Shown piece by piece: positions 11,166 to 20,832 of a stretch of 64,000 nt of DNA. Every line of letters begins with the position of its first letter. The stretch's first letter is position 1. Made by a program: the position numbers and the translations under genes. The DNA lies in NCBI RefSeq assembly GCF_001883705.2, contig NZ_MDEQ02000030.1:1-64000 (forward strand), in the 5' to 3' direction. The DNA is from Burkholderia catarinensis (GTDB lineage Bacteria > Pseudomonadota > Gammaproteobacteria > Burkholderiales > Burkholderiaceae). The notes under the pieces were generated by a model. That model was not told where the DNA came from, did not search any database, and was given only the letters and a program-made list of their open reading frames with translations.

Positions 11166-11345
11166 ATGAACATCCGCCTCGGCAATGCCGATCTCGTCCT
11201 GATCCTCGCGCTCGCGCTGGGTGGCGCGCTGCTGCTCGCGCTGCGCTTCCGGCCGAAGACGTGGCGCGGCCTCGTGTTCGAAGCGCTGCTGGCGAATCTG
11301 GCGGCCATCGCCGCCGTCATCACGGTCGAGGCGCTGCTCGCCTGA
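11166..11345 (+). CDS. Small membrane protein, 59 residues
   Basis: A short gene with a strong ribosome binding site (GAAGGAG) begins MNIRLGNADLVLILALALGGALLLALRF. It has two hydrophobic helices (about residues 9-27 and 38-58) joined by a basic loop RPKTWRGL. I recognise no family. The codon choice is like the neighbours and the stop lies 19 bp from the waaC stop on the other strand. Confidence 0.6.
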   Translation: MNIRLGNADLVLILALALGGALLLALRFRPKTWRGLVFEALLANLAAIAAVITVEALLA

Positions 11346-11364
11346 ACCGCCCCCGCCCGCTTCG

Positions 11365-12363
11365 TCAGGCGGTCAGCCGCGCGCGCAGCGCGCCGTAGGC
11401 GGGGCCGACCGCATCGATCGCGTGCAGCGCCTGCTCGACGGACGGCATCGCGCCCGGCTCGCCGATCGACAGTGCATTCGGCGCGCCGCCGATGCCGCAA
11501 TGGTGGCGCGACGTCGCGACGAAAATCATCACGGTCGGCCGCTGCAACGCGTGCGCCATGTGCACGAACCCCGTATCGACCCCCACCACGAGCGCGGCCC
11601 GGCCGAGCGCCGCGCCGAGTTCGCGCACCGTCATCGCGGGCAGCACGACCGCCCCCGGCGCCCGCGCGGCGATGTCCTGCGCGTCGTCATGCTCGGCAGC
11701 GGATCCCCACGGCAACAGCACGCGCACGCCACGCGCCATCATCTGCGTGGCGAGCGCGGCCCAGTGGTCGGCCGGCCATTTCTTGTCGGGGTTGGACGTC
11801 GCATGGAACAGCAGCATGAACGGTGCGCCGTCGGTGACGGCCGCCGGCAGGTTCGCGTCCTGCGGCGGGACGATGCCGTACGTGGCGACGCCTTCGGGTA
11901 CATAGCCGAGCGCTTCGCCCGCGCTCACGCGCATCCCGTGCCATGCATCGCAGTCCGGCCGCGGGCCGAAACGATGCGAATACGCGAAGCGTGCGCCCGT
12001 TTCGCCGAGATCCTGCGTCTGGTAGCCGACGCGGCGCGCAGCACGCGCCAGCACCGAAATGATCGCGCTCTTGTAGACGCCGTGCAGGTCGATGACCGCA
12101 TCGTAGCGGTGCGCACGCAACGCGCCGATCGACGCCGAGATCGCCTTCAGGTCGCTGGTATTCCGGAGCTTCTTGAAGCGGCGCAGCGGCGCGCAAAGGA
12201 CGGCGCTGACACCCGGATGCCAGCGCACGACCTCTGCACACGATTCGTCCACGGCCCAGTCGACCGTCACGCCGGGAAAGGCGCGATGCAGATCCGCGAC
12301 AACCGGCAGCGTCTGGACGACGTCGCCGAGCGACGTCACTTTCACGATTAGGATACGTTTCAC
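11365..12363 (-). CDS. waaC: Lipopolysaccharide heptosyltransferase I
   Basis: Glycosyltransferase (GT9 family) adding the first heptose to Kdo in the LPS inner core, at the cytoplasmic face of the inner membrane. The 332-residue protein starts MKRILIVKVTSLGDVVQTLPV, the standard WaaC N-terminus. It contains the sugar-nucleotide-binding stretches FMLLFHATSNPDKKWPADHWAAL and VVGVDTGFVHMAHALQRPTVMIF. It is a single gene, divergent from the ClC channel. Confidence 0.93.
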   Translation of the reverse strand: MKRILIVKVTSLGDVVQTLPVVADLHRAFPGVTVDWAVDESCAEVVRWHPGVSAVLCAPLRRFKKLRNTSDLKAISASIGALRAHRYDAVIDLHGVYKSAIISVLARAARRVGYQTQDLGETGARFAYSHRFGPRPDCDAWHGMRVSAGEALGYVPEGVATYGIVPPQDANLPAAVTDGAPFMLLFHATSNPDKKWPADHWAALATQMMARGVRVLLPWGSAAEHDDAQDIAARAPGAVVLPAMTVRELGAALGRAALVVGVDTGFVHMAHALQRPTVMIFVATSRHHCGIGGAPNALSIGEPGAMPSVEQALHAIDAVGPAYGALRARLTA

Positions 12364-12487
12364 GTTTGTGGGGAAGAGCCAGCCATTTGCGCATGCTAGC
12401 GACGGATTCGCGCCGCGAACATTACGCGTGAATTACATTTGCAACAAAATACTTCAGGTGCGTAGCATAGCGCGGCTCCGGTCTTTT

Positions 12488-12493
12488 TATAAT
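12488..12493 (+). promoter_or_regulatory. Likely -10 box of the ClC gene
   Basis: TATAAT sits 27 bp before the ClC start in an A/T-richer stretch. No convincing -35 box is seen. Confidence 0.35.
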
Positions 12494-12519
12494 CGCCACT
12501 TTGCCCCCGGGCCCCATCG

Positions 12520-14067
12520 ATGCCACGCCCCGCCCTTCCCGCCCTGTTTCCCGCTCTCACCCGTCGCTCGCTTCGCATCTGGCGCCAGTACGGCGTATTC
12601 TGGCTCGGCGCGATCGTCGTCGGCCTCGCAGCCGTGCTCTACGCGCGGCTGATCGACTGGGGCTACGAGACCTTCCGCGCGATGCGCGATCATGCCGTGT
12701 GGCTGCCGCTGCTGCTGACGCCGGCCATTGCCGCCGCGTCGGCGTGGATCACACGCCGGTTCTTCCGCGGCGCGGAGGGCAGCGGCATCCCGCAGGTGAT
12801 CGCGACGCTGCATGCGCGCCCGAGCGCGTTCGGCGCCCGGCTGCTGACGCTGCGCATCCTGTTCGGCAAGGTGCTGATCTCGTTCCTCGGCATCCTGGGC
12901 GGCTTCACGATCGGGCGCGAGGGGCCGACCGTGCAGGTCGGCGCGGCGCTGATGTTCAACCTGCGGCGCTTCTACCCTCGCTCGAACGCGCAGATCGAAC
13001 GCCAGCTGGTGCTTGCCGGCGCGGCGGCCGGGCTGTCGGCCGCGTTCAATACGCCGCTCGCCGGGATCGTGTTCGCGATCGAGGAGCTGACGCGCAGCTT
13101 CTCCGCGCGCGCCAGCGGCGTGCTGATCACCGCCATCATCCTCGCCGGCGTGGTCGCGCTCGGCCTGAACGGCAACTACACGTATTTCGGCACGATCGAC
13201 GCCGGCCCTCACTTCCCGAAGCTGCTGGCACTCGCGGTGCTGGTCACCGCGATCGTGACGGGCATCGCGGGCGGCCTGTTCTGCTGGCTGCTGCTCAACA
13301 CCGGACGCTGGCTACCCGCGCAACTGCTGGGCCTGTATCGCGAACGGCCGATCAAGTTCGCCGCGCTGTGCGGCTTCACGATCGCCGTCGTCGGCCTCGT
13401 ATCCGGCGGCACGACCTTCGGCAGCGGCTATGCCGAGGCGCGCGGCCTGCTCGACGGCAGCCAGCACCTGTCGGTGTTCTACCCGTTCCTGAAGATGGTA
13501 TCGATGGTCGCGTCGTACCTGCCGGGCATCCCGGGCGGGATCTTCGCGCCGTCGCTGTCGATCGGCGCCGGGTTCGGCAACCTGCTGCACATCGTGTTCA
13601 GCAACATGAACCTGCCGATGCTGATCGCGCTCGCGATGGTCGGCTATCTCGCGGCCGTCACGCAGTCGCCGATCACGTCGTTCGTGATCGTGATGGAGAT
13701 GATCAACGGTCACGCGCTCGTGATTTCGCTGATGGCCACCGCGTTGGTGTCGAGCCGCGTGTCGCGCTTTTTCGCACCGCCGCTCTACGAAACGCTCGCG
13801 CAGCGCTATCTCGCGCCGCCCGTCACGGCCACCGAGCACGTCGCGGCAACCGCGACGGGCGCGGCGGCGACAGGCGTCACCGAGCCGCAGGACGCGACCG
13901 CCGCGCCCGCCGATCCGCTCGATACGCTGCGCGACGAAGGCAGCGACGAGCCGGCCGCCGCGACGCCGGGCGCCGACGCAGCGGCCGCGCCGGCGCCGCA
14001 CGACGGCGGGCCGGCTGCGGCCGGCGCACACGACCCGGCACGACCCGGCCCGCGCGACGCTCAGTAG
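12520..14067 (+). CDS. ClC family chloride channel/transporter
   Basis: Integral inner-membrane anion channel or Cl-/H+ exchanger of 515 residues. All three selectivity-filter motifs are present: GSGIPQV near residue 88, GREGPTVQVG near 129 with the gating glutamate, and GGIFAPSLSIG near 345. After the last helix the C-terminus is about 80 residues of Ala/Pro/Asp-rich, probably disordered tail rather than CBS domains. The start follows a -10-like TATAAT by 27 bp. Its stop overlaps by a few bases the 3' end of a small lipoprotein gene on the other strand. Confidence 0.92.
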   Translation: MPRPALPALFPALTRRSLRIWRQYGVFWLGAIVVGLAAVLYARLIDWGYETFRAMRDHAVWLPLLLTPAIAAASAWITRRFFRGAEGSGIPQVIATLHARPSAFGARLLTLRILFGKVLISFLGILGGFTIGREGPTVQVGAALMFNLRRFYPRSNAQIERQLVLAGAAAGLSAAFNTPLAGIVFAIEELTRSFSARASGVLITAIILAGVVALGLNGNYTYFGTIDAGPHFPKLLALAVLVTAIVTGIAGGLFCWLLLNTGRWLPAQLLGLYRERPIKFAALCGFTIAVVGLVSGGTTFGSGYAEARGLLDGSQHLSVFYPFLKMVSMVASYLPGIPGGIFAPSLSIGAGFGNLLHIVFSNMNLPMLIALAMVGYLAAVTQSPITSFVIVMEMINGHALVISLMATALVSSRVSRFFAPPLYETLAQRYLAPPVTATEHVAATATGAAATGVTEPQDATAAPADPLDTLRDEGSDEPAAATPGADAAAAPAPHDGGPAAAGAHDPARPGPRDAQ

Positions 14068-14171
14068 ATCACGACGGGCGCCGGCCGGTAGTAGACGGGC
14101 CGCGCCGGCACGACGATGCACCCGGCCAGCGTGATCGCGACGAGCGCAATGGCGATGGCGGTTCTTTTCAT
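14061..14171 (-). CDS. 36-residue putative lipoprotein
   Basis: A very short gene beginning MKRTAIAIALVAITLAGCIVV: a basic start, a hydrophobic stretch and a good lipobox LAGC with the cysteine at residue 18. The mature part is only about 19 residues, Pro/Tyr-rich (RPVYYRPAPVVIY). GGAGGCG lies just upstream. It follows the YXWGXW-like gene on the same strand by 12 bp, so both are probably co-transcribed. Function unknown; too short for most gene finders. Confidence 0.65.
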   Translation of the reverse strand: MKRTAIAIALVAITLAGCIVVPARPVYYRPAPVVIY

Positions 14172-14183
14172 CACGCGCCTCCG

Positions 14184-14585
14184 TCATGCCCAGTGGCCAC
14201 GGGTCCAGAACCAGTTCGGACCGCGCTGGTTCCAGTGGCCCGGCACCCATTGCATGCCGACGCGCTCGGCTTCCCAGTGACCGCCGATCCACGCGTAGCG
14301 GCCATGATCCCAGTGCCAGTGCCCGCGCTCCCACACATATCCCACCCGTGCGGTCGGCACGACCTCGTAGCGCACCGGCGGCGGCGCGTTCGGCGCGACG
14401 ACGACGATTTCCTCGGTGCGGACGGCGACCGGCTCGGCGATGACCACGCGCCCCTGCTGCGCGATCACGGGCGTGCCGACGAGAATCTCGTCCGCATGCG
14501 CGGCAAACGGCGCGACGACGGCTGACAGGCCCGCGGCAAACAGCGCGAGCGAAACGATACGACGTTGAACGGTAGAGACAGCCAT
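14184..14585 (-). CDS. Exported YXWGXW-repeat-type protein
   Basis: A 133-residue protein with a signal peptide (residues 1-32, cleavage near AAHA-DE). Its C-terminal half is made of aromatic repeats of the kind ERGHWHWDHGRYAWIGGHW, then MQWVPGHWNQRGPNWFWTRGHW. These resemble the YXWGXW repeat family of envelope proteins, whose role is unknown. The start is chosen from AGGAGG directly upstream; the frame extends further but lacks a signal. The next gene encodes a tiny lipoprotein. Confidence 0.8.
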   Translation of the reverse strand: MAVSTVQRRIVSLALFAAGLSAVVAPFAAHADEILVGTPVIAQQGRVVIAEPVAVRTEEIVVVAPNAPPPVRYEVVPTARVGYVWERGHWHWDHGRYAWIGGHWEAERVGMQWVPGHWNQRGPNWFWTRGHWA

Positions 14586-14702
14586 CACAACCTCCTGGTT
14601 GAACAAGTAACGCGAGCGTATTCGTTCAATGCGGGAGGGTCGATTACGGCCGACAGACGCCGTGTTACGGCGTGCCCGAAAGTGCAACAGGGCGTAAGAC
14701 GC

Positions 14703-14726
14703 GCACGGCGGCAGCAGCCGCCGTGC
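14703..14726 (-). terminator. Hairpin after minE
   Basis: GCACGGCGGC pairs perfectly with GCCGCCGTGC around AGCA, 20 bp past the minE stop. The following minus-strand bases are only weakly T-rich. Confidence 0.5.
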
Positions 14727-14745
14727 GGAGGGACACCGGCAAGGG

Positions 14746-15000
14746 TCAGGCTTGCGGGATCTCGATCTTCACTTCGAGGACTTCGAGGTCGTCCTGGCGC
14801 TCGAGGCTCACGCGGATGTCATCGTTCGAAATACGGACGTACTTCGAGATGACCGCGACCAGCTCCTTCTGCAGCGCCGGCAGGTAATCGGCCGGCGGCC
14901 GGCCGCCAACCCGCTCGTGCGCGATGATGAGCTGCAGGCGCTCCTTCGCGACCGATGCGGACTTCTTCTTCTCGCCGAGGAGAAACGAAAGGATGGACAT
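14746..15000 (-). CDS. minE: Cell division topological specificity factor MinE
   Basis: An 84-residue peptide that displaces MinC from MinD and drives pole-to-pole oscillation, confining FtsZ rings to midcell. The N-terminal part ([30 protein letters not shown]) contains the membrane-targeting and MinD-contact helix. The rest is the dimerising specificity domain. It is last in minC-minD-minE, 12 bp after minD. Confidence 0.97.
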   Translation of the reverse strand: MSILSFLLGEKKKSASVAKERLQLIIAHERVGGRPPADYLPALQKELVAVISKYVRISNDDIRVSLERQDDLEVLEVKIEIPQA

Positions 15001-15012
15001 GGGCGGCCTCCG

Positions 15013-15828
15013 TTACTTGCTGCCGAAGAGGCGCTGCAGCAGGCCCGGCTTCTGGTAATCGGTGAAGCGCAGCGGCTTGTCCTCGCCGAGGAAGCGAGCG
15101 ACGACGTCCTTGTACGCTTCCGCAACGTCGGTGCCGTCGATATGCACGGCCGGCAAACCCTGGTTCGAAGCGTGCAGCACGGCTTCCGACTCGGGCACCA
15201 CGCCGATCAGCTTGATGCGCAGGATCTCGCTGATGTCCTCGAGCGACAGCATCTCGCCTTCGCTCACGCGCTTCGGGCTGTAACGCGTGATCAGCAGGTG
15301 CTCCTTGATGGGCTCCTTGCCTTCGCTCCCGCGCTTCGTCTTCGACGACAGGATGCCGAGAATGCGGTCCGAGTCGCGCACCGACGACACTTCCGGGTTC
15401 GTGACGATCAGCGCTTCATCCGCGAAGTACATCGCGTGCAGCGCGCCGGCTTCGATACCGGCCGGCGAATCGCAGACGATGTATTCGAAGTCCATCGCGA
15501 CGAGGTCGTTCAGTACCTTCTCGACGCCGTCGCGCGTCAGCGCATCCTTGTCGCGCGTCTGCGACGCCGGCAGGATGAACAGGTTCTCGCACTTCTTGTC
15601 CTTGATCAGCGCCTGGTTCAGGTTCGCTTCGCCCTGGATCACGTTCACGAGGTCGTACACCACGCGCCGCTCGCAGCCCATGATGAGGTCGAGGTTGCGC
15701 AGGCCGACGTCAAAGTCGATCACGGCCGTCTTGTGGCCACGCAGCGCGATACCGGACGCGAAGCTCGCGCTCGTCGTCGTCTTGCCAACGCCGCCCTTGC
15801 CCGAGGTCACCACGATGATTTTTGCCAT
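15013..15828 (-). CDS. minD: Septum site-determining ATPase MinD
   Basis: A 271-residue deviant-Walker P-loop ATPase (GKGGVGKTTTSA near residue 10) that binds the membrane in its ATP form and recruits MinC and MinE. The switch segment DSPAGIE is present, and the C-terminal amphipathic helix (PGLLQRLFGSK) is the membrane-targeting sequence. It lies between minC and minE on the same strand. Confidence 0.98.
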   Translation of the reverse strand: MAKIIVVTSGKGGVGKTTTSASFASGIALRGHKTAVIDFDVGLRNLDLIMGCERRVVYDLVNVIQGEANLNQALIKDKKCENLFILPASQTRDKDALTRDGVEKVLNDLVAMDFEYIVCDSPAGIEAGALHAMYFADEALIVTNPEVSSVRDSDRILGILSSKTKRGSEGKEPIKEHLLITRYSPKRVSEGEMLSLEDISEILRIKLIGVVPESEAVLHASNQGLPAVHIDGTDVAEAYKDVVARFLGEDKPLRFTDYQKPGLLQRLFGSK

Positions 15829-15887
15829 TTACCCAATACCCTGTGTTCGTCAATGAGAGCCGATCGATCCGGAGCGCACCGCGTGAA

Positions 15888-16670
15888 TTACGTCAGGCGC
15901 AGCGGTTCAATCATCAGTTTTTCCTCTTCGAGCCGGATCTGCACCGACTTGCCCAGTACGTCGGTGGGCAGCGGGTTCTCGGTTGTTCGATAGATACCCG
16001 CGATCGAAATCAGTTCCGGTTCGAGACACGTGCAGAAAATGCGCGCGTCGTGATTGCCGTGCACGCCCGCGAGTGCGCGGCCGCGCAACGGCGCGTAGAT
16101 GTGGATATTGCCTTCCGCGATGATCTCCGCGCCGTGACTGACCGGCGCGAGCACCACGAGGTCTCCTTTCGCGTAAATCTGCTGCCCGGAACGCAACGGC
16201 CGGTCGATCACGAGCGTCTGGCCGCCCGACTGCAACAGCGTCGGCGCCGGCTCGGACGACGGTTCGGGCGCCGCTGCGGCTGCCGCAGCGGCGGCCTCGA
16301 CGACGGGTGCCGGCATCGGTTCCGCTTCGTCGGCATGCTTCGCGGTCGGCGCGCGGCGATCGCGCGCCTCGAGCAACGGCAGGCCGGCTTCCCCCGCCCA
16401 GCCCTGCGTCGCCAATGCGACGACGCCCACCGGGCGCATCCGCACGTCGTTCAGCATCTGGCGGATGTCCGCGAGCGCGACGCGTTCGCCGTCAGCCAGG
16501 CGGCGCACGTCGATCGCGACGACATCGTCGGCGAAAAATTCGGGGGTCGCTTCGAAGCGCTTGACCAGTTCGGTACGCAACGCATCGAGATCGGTCGTCT
16601 TCACGGTGAACAGCAACGTATCGACCGATCCGCTGCGCAGCTCGAAGAATGGCGATTTTTTAAGCGACAT
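15888..16670 (-). CDS. minC: Septum formation inhibitor MinC
   Basis: A 260-residue FtsZ antagonist. The N-terminal domain (residues 1-110) begins [22 protein letters not shown] linker of about 30 residues with runs of alanine and proline follows. The C-terminal MinD-binding beta-helix carries [49 protein letters not shown], the family signature. The start at 16670 fits the family, although the frame is open upstream. It is the first gene of minCDE; an A/T-rich stretch just upstream may hold the promoter. Confidence 0.96.
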   Translation of the reverse strand: MSLKKSPFFELRSGSVDTLLFTVKTTDLDALRTELVKRFEATPEFFADDVVAIDVRRLADGERVALADIRQMLNDVRMRPVGVVALATQGWAGEAGLPLLEARDRRAPTAKHADEAEPMPAPVVEAAAAAAAAAPEPSSEPAPTLLQSGGQTLVIDRPLRSGQQIYAKGDLVVLAPVSHGAEIIAEGNIHIYAPLRGRALAGVHGNHDARIFCTCLEPELISIAGIYRTTENPLPTDVLGKSVQIRLEEEKLMIEPLRLT

Positions 16671-16838
16671 GGACACTCTGCAAAAATTTTTGCGTATTTT
16701 ACAGGCGTCCACGCGCGCGGCCATTATTTTTGGGACTCGGGGTTGCCACGGCCCGGGCGGGCGCGCACCCGGCAGGCTGGCGGGCAAAGGGGCGGCCGGG
16801 CCCTCATCGCGCCGCGCGGCCCGTGTTTTGACGTCGCG

Positions 16839-17351
16839 TCAGGGTTTCACCTGCGACACGAACAGCGATTTCATCGCGCCGGGCATCCGCGCGATCGGTG
16901 CATGTTCGCCGGTGTTGCCGAAACCCGCACGCTCGTAGAAACGGATCGCGTTGCGGTTCGCATCGGCAATCCATGCGTAGACGTCGTTGGCGCCGCGCTC
17001 GGCGAGCCACGCGGTGGCCGTTTCCAGCAGCAACACGCCGCCGCGCAGATGGCGCACCGCGTGCGCGACCCACAGCTCGCTGACGAATGCACGCCGCTCG
17101 GGCGTGTTGTCGAAGTACGCGCCGATCATGCCGGCCGGATGGCCTTCGGTGTACAGCAGGAAAGTCGTCGACTCGTCGGACACGGCGCGCTGCGCGGCGA
17201 TCGCCGACGCTGCGTCCGTTTCGACGTTCAGCAATTCGGCCTCCGGCGCTTCGCCGGGCGCATAGGGCTCACGCAGCGATGCGGCGCGGAGTTCGCGATA
17301 CACGCCGCCCTGTTCGGCAGCGATACGACGAACGGTCAAGGTCGAACTCAT
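16839..17351 (-). CDS. GNAT family N-acetyltransferase
   Basis: A 170-residue cytoplasmic protein with the GNAT fold. The acetyl-CoA-binding strand and loop is VSELWVAHAVRHLRGGVLLLETATAWLAERGANDVYAWI, followed by the conserved NRNAIRFYERAGF motif. The acceptor substrate is unknown. The start at 17351 (MSSTLTVRRI) has a G-rich element upstream. The frame continues 21 codons further, but those residues do not look like part of the domain. Confidence 0.85.
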   Translation of the reverse strand: MSSTLTVRRIAAEQGGVYRELRAASLREPYAPGEAPEAELLNVETDAASAIAAQRAVSDESTTFLLYTEGHPAGMIGAYFDNTPERRAFVSELWVAHAVRHLRGGVLLLETATAWLAERGANDVYAWIADANRNAIRFYERAGFGNTGEHAPIARMPGAMKSLFVSQVKP

Positions 17352-18020
17352 GCAGGTACAGCCCCCTTCGGACAGCAAGCTATTAGCTTCAACCGAAAGC
17401 AGGGCACGAGTCAAATCGTTATTTTCAAACGGCGGCGCGAATCGAAAGGCAGCAGGCGCCTGCAGCGGCGGGGCCGGCCGCCGATGTGCAGGTGCAGCAT
17501 CGTCAGCTCGATGCGTGCCGTCGGACGACGACCAGGACCGCTTCGTTCAATGCCACGTCCCGTTCGCCTTGCGATGCGCGGCAGGCGCGTTTCGAATCGC
17601 TTCGCGTTTCGCCCGGGAGATCGTAACGATCCGTAATATATACAACCAAAAAGCGCCTCCTGCCGACACTCTCCCCGCTCTGCTTATTGCGACGCACCAT
17701 TTGTTGTGAACCCGCGGGGCGACGCCCACGCGCGTCACGTCGCACCATTCATCTGACAAACATGCGGATCGCACGGGCCGACCCGGCCTCCCCCCGCATG
17801 TTTCAATCAGCGCGTGCCGGCCCTTCCTGGCATGCGCCGCACGCGCCCCTCCGTTTGGAGCCTCGAGCCTAGCGCCGGAGTTTGGCAAGCGTGCGCATGG
17901 GTCGTATAACAGGCAGAACCGGGCAACGATCCGGTGCCGCCGCGCGCGCGTCGCGGACCGACGAGGATTCGAACAACCGTGCATGCGGCCGCCCCCGGGC
18001 CGGCCGACAGGAGGGAGACA
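17352..18020. other. 669-bp stretch without a convincing gene
   Basis: I see no credible coding region between the acetyltransferase and alkB. It contains a small palindrome, GATCG-TAA-CGATC (17619-17631), followed by CGTAATATATACAA, an A/T-rich patch that could include a -10 element for alkB transcription. Other frames here are low-complexity Arg-rich translations with no start signals. Confidence 0.5.
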
Positions 18021-19181
18021 ATGGCAATGACCGACGGATCGGCTTCGAGCTGGTCGGATGGCAAGCGTTACCTGTGGCTGCTCGGCGCGCTGACGATCAC
18101 GCTGCCGATCCTCGCCGCCCAGCTCGCGCTGTCGACGGGCCTTCACGTGTTCTGGTGGTTCGGCCCGCTGTTCGCGTTCGGCGTGATCCCGATCCTCGAC
18201 ACGCTGATCGGCGACGATCGCGACAATCCGCCCGAGGCCGTCGTGCCGCACCTCGAACGGGAGCGCTATTACCGGTTCATCGTCTATCTCGCGACCTTCG
18301 TCGAATACGTCGCGTTCTTCACGTGCGTGTGGATCGTCGGCACGCATGCGCTCGCGTGGTACGACTACGTCGGCTTCGCGCTGTCGCTCGGCACCGCGAC
18401 CGGCATCTCGATCAATACCGCGCACGAGCTCGGGCACAAGACCAACCGCTTCGAGCGCTGGCTCGCGAAGATCACGCTCGCGCCGGTCGCGTACGGCCAC
18501 TTCTACGTCGAGCACAACCGCGGTCACCACGTGCGCGTCGCGACGGCCGAGGATCCGGCGAGCGCGCGCTACGGCGAGTCGTTCTGGGCGTTCCTGCCGC
18601 GCACCGTGACCGGCAGCATCCGCTCGGCGTGGCGGCTCGAAAAGGCACGCCTCGAACGGCTCGGGCATTCGCCGTGGACCTGGCGCAACGAGGTGCTGCA
18701 CGCATGGGCGATGACCGTCGTCGTGTGGGGCATCGCGATCGCGATGGCCGGCAACGCGGCGATCCCGTTCCTCGTGATCCAGGCCGTCTACGGCGCGTCG
18801 CTGCTCGAAGTCGTGAACTACGTCGAGCACTACGGGCTCGGCCGCCGCAAGCTGCCGAGCGGCCGCTACGAACGCTGCACGCCGCAGCATTCGTGGAACA
18901 GCAACCACGTCGTTACCAACCTGTTCCTGTACCAGTTGCAACGGCACGCCGATCATCACGCGAATCCGACGCGCTCGTACCAGGCGCTGCGCCACTTCGA
19001 TGATGCGCCGCAACTGCCGGCCGGCTACGCGACGATGATCCTGTTCGCGTATGTGCCGCCGCTCTGGTATCGCGTGATGAATCCGCGCGTCGTCGCGCAC
19101 TACGGCGGCGACATGGCGCAATCGAACATCAAGCCGTCGATCCGCGCCAGGGTGCTCGCGCAGTATCCGGCCGCGGCGTGA
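18021..19181 (+). CDS. alkB: Alkane 1-monooxygenase (AlkB-type membrane hydroxylase)
   Basis: Integral-membrane non-heme di-iron enzyme oxidising medium-chain alkanes at the terminal carbon. The 386 residues include the three histidine boxes: HELGHK near residue 135, EHNRGHH near 164 and RHADHH near 308. The AlkB signature NYVEHYGL is at about 270. Hydrophobic segments precede each box. The start has GGAGGGAG upstream. No rubredoxin or rubredoxin reductase gene lies next to it, so electrons must come from partners elsewhere. Confidence 0.93.
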   Translation: MAMTDGSASSWSDGKRYLWLLGALTITLPILAAQLALSTGLHVFWWFGPLFAFGVIPILDTLIGDDRDNPPEAVVPHLERERYYRFIVYLATFVEYVAFFTCVWIVGTHALAWYDYVGFALSLGTATGISINTAHELGHKTNRFERWLAKITLAPVAYGHFYVEHNRGHHVRVATAEDPASARYGESFWAFLPRTVTGSIRSAWRLEKARLERLGHSPWTWRNEVLHAWAMTVVVWGIAIAMAGNAAIPFLVIQAVYGASLLEVVNYVEHYGLGRRKLPSGRYERCTPQHSWNSNHVVTNLFLYQLQRHADHHANPTRSYQALRHFDDAPQLPAGYATMILFAYVPPLWYRVMNPRVVAHYGGDMAQSNIKPSIRARVLAQYPAAA

Positions 19182-19296
19182 TCGCGGGTGACGGGCCGGT
19201 GGAAGTTGACGCCTGTGCGCGACGTCGCGCGCCGCTGAAAGCCGTCGCCGCACCAGCCTCCCGGTTCCGTCGAAGTCCGGCGCGACGGCGACGCCG

Positions 19297-20832
19297 TCAC
19301 GCCATTTCCGGCAGCCTGAACACGGCCACCGCGTGCCGCAGTGCGCTCGCCTGCTCGGCCAGCGCCTGCGTCGCAGCCGATGCCTGCTCGACGAGCGCCG
19401 CGTTGCGCTGCGTCGCTTCATCCATCTGCGTCACCGCGACGTTCACCTGCTGGATGCCGCCGCTCTGCTCCTGCGACGCGGACGATATCTCGCCGACGAT
19501 CGTCGTGACCCGCTGCACCGCGCCCACGATCTCGTGAATCGATTCGCCCGCGCGGCCGATCAGCACGGCGCCCTCGTCGACCCGCTGCGTCGATTGCTCG
19601 ATCAACCCCTTGATCTCCTTCGCGGCGGCGGCGCTGCGCTGCGCGAGCGTGCGCACCTCCGCCGCGACGACCGCGAAGCCGCGCCCCTGTTCGCCCGCGC
19701 GGGCCGCCTCGACTGCCGCATTCAGCGCGAGGATGTTGGTCTGGAACGCGATACCGTCGATCACCGCGATGATCTCGCCGACTTTCGCCGCGCTGTCGGC
19801 GATGCCGTTCATCGTGTCGACGGCGTCCGTCATCACGCCGCCGCCCGCTGACGCGATATTCGACGCGTCGCGTGCAAGCTGCGCCGCGTGCTGCGCGTGC
19901 TCGGCCGACTGACGCACGCTGTCCGTGAGTTCGGTCATGCTGGCGGCCGTCTCCTCGAGCGACGCAGCCTGCGCCTCGGTGCGCGACGACAGGTCGTGAT
20001 TGCCCGACGCGATCTGCGCGCTTGCCGTCGCAACGGCTTCGGCATGCGTACGCACTTCAAGCACGACACCCGACAGGCTTGCCTGCATCGCCTGCAGCGC
20101 GCGCAGCAGGTCGGCGATCTCGTCGCGGCCGGTTGCATCGACATCGCGCGTCAGGTCGCCTTCGGCGACGGCCTGCGCGCACGCCACCGCACGGTCGAGC
20201 GGACGCAGGATCGCGCGGCTGAACAGGAATGCGCCGACCATCGCGACGCCGAGCACGACCAGCATCAGCGCGAGGCTCGCGGTAGTCGCACGCTGCGCGT
20301 CGCGGCTCGCCTGCGCCGACACGGCGGCGCTCTCGTCGGCGATCGACTTCGCTGCCCGCTCCAGCAGCGCCGCGGGCTCACGGTCGACGCCAGCCACGGC
20401 GGCGTCGCCGGCCGACGGCTCGAAGCCGGCGGCCTTGAACGCGTCGAAACCGCGCCGGTACCCGTCGCCCATCGCCGTGTGTGCGCGCATGAACTGCTCG
20501 ACGAGCGAGCGGCTCTCGCCGGGCGGCAACTGACGGACGAGCTGCGCGGCGAGCGAATCGACCGTCCGCTCGCGCGTCTGGAACGCCTGCCAGTACCGGT
20601 CGAGCTTGTCGGGCTGCTTGCCGCGCAACAGCGTGTCCTTCCATTCCTGCACCTGCAGCTTGAACTGCACGAGCGTGGCCGACGCGAGCCGCTCGTCGCC
20701 GACGTTCGTCTGCACGTCTTCGGCGAACGTATCGATCGACCGATTGAGAATGTGGATACCGTACAGCGCACCTCCGAACATCAGCAGCAGCGCGACGGCG
20801 AATGCGAGGGGAATCTTGTAGCTCAGCTTCAT
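19297..20832 (-). CDS. Methyl-accepting chemotaxis protein
   Basis: A 511-residue chemoreceptor. It has an N-terminal membrane helix (about 7-27), a periplasmic ligand-binding region of about 160 residues predicted to be helical, a second membrane helix near 190-212, and then a HAMP domain. The cytoplasmic signalling tip is [49 protein letters not shown], which contacts CheA and CheW. The C-terminus (VFRLPEMA) lacks the CheR-binding pentapeptide. Ligand unknown. The start [10 protein letters not shown] is chosen because it places the first helix properly. Confidence 0.94.
   Translation of the reverse strand: MKLSYKIPLAFAVALLLMFGGALYGIHILNRSIDTFAEDVQTNVGDERLASATLVQFKLQVQEWKDTLLRGKQPDKLDRYWQAFQTRERTVDSLAAQLVRQLPPGESRSLVEQFMRAHTAMGDGYRRGFDAFKAAGFEPSAGDAAVAGVDREPAALLERAAKSIADESAAVSAQASRDAQRATTASLALMLVVLGVAMVGAFLFSRAILRPLDRAVACAQAVAEGDLTRDVDATGRDEIADLLRALQAMQASLSGVVLEVRTHAEAVATASAQIASGNHDLSSRTEAQAASLEETAASMTELTDSVRQSAEHAQHAAQLARDASNIASAGGGVMTDAVDTMNGIADSAAKVGEIIAVIDGIAFQTNILALNAAVEAARAGEQGRGFAVVAAEVRTLAQRSAAAAKEIKGLIEQSTQRVDEGAVLIGRAGESIHEIVGAVQRVTTIVGEISSASQEQSGGIQQVNVAVTQMDEATQRNAALVEQASAATQALAEQASALRHAVAVFRLPEMA

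Noticed and set aside
17503-17748. 81-codon frame in the gap before alkB
   Set aside because: Arg-rich translation without start signals or recognisable motif; more likely chance.
18021-19181. Rubredoxin domain or gene linked to alkB
   Set aside because: The AlkB C-terminus has no CxxCG pairs and neither neighbour encodes a rubredoxin.
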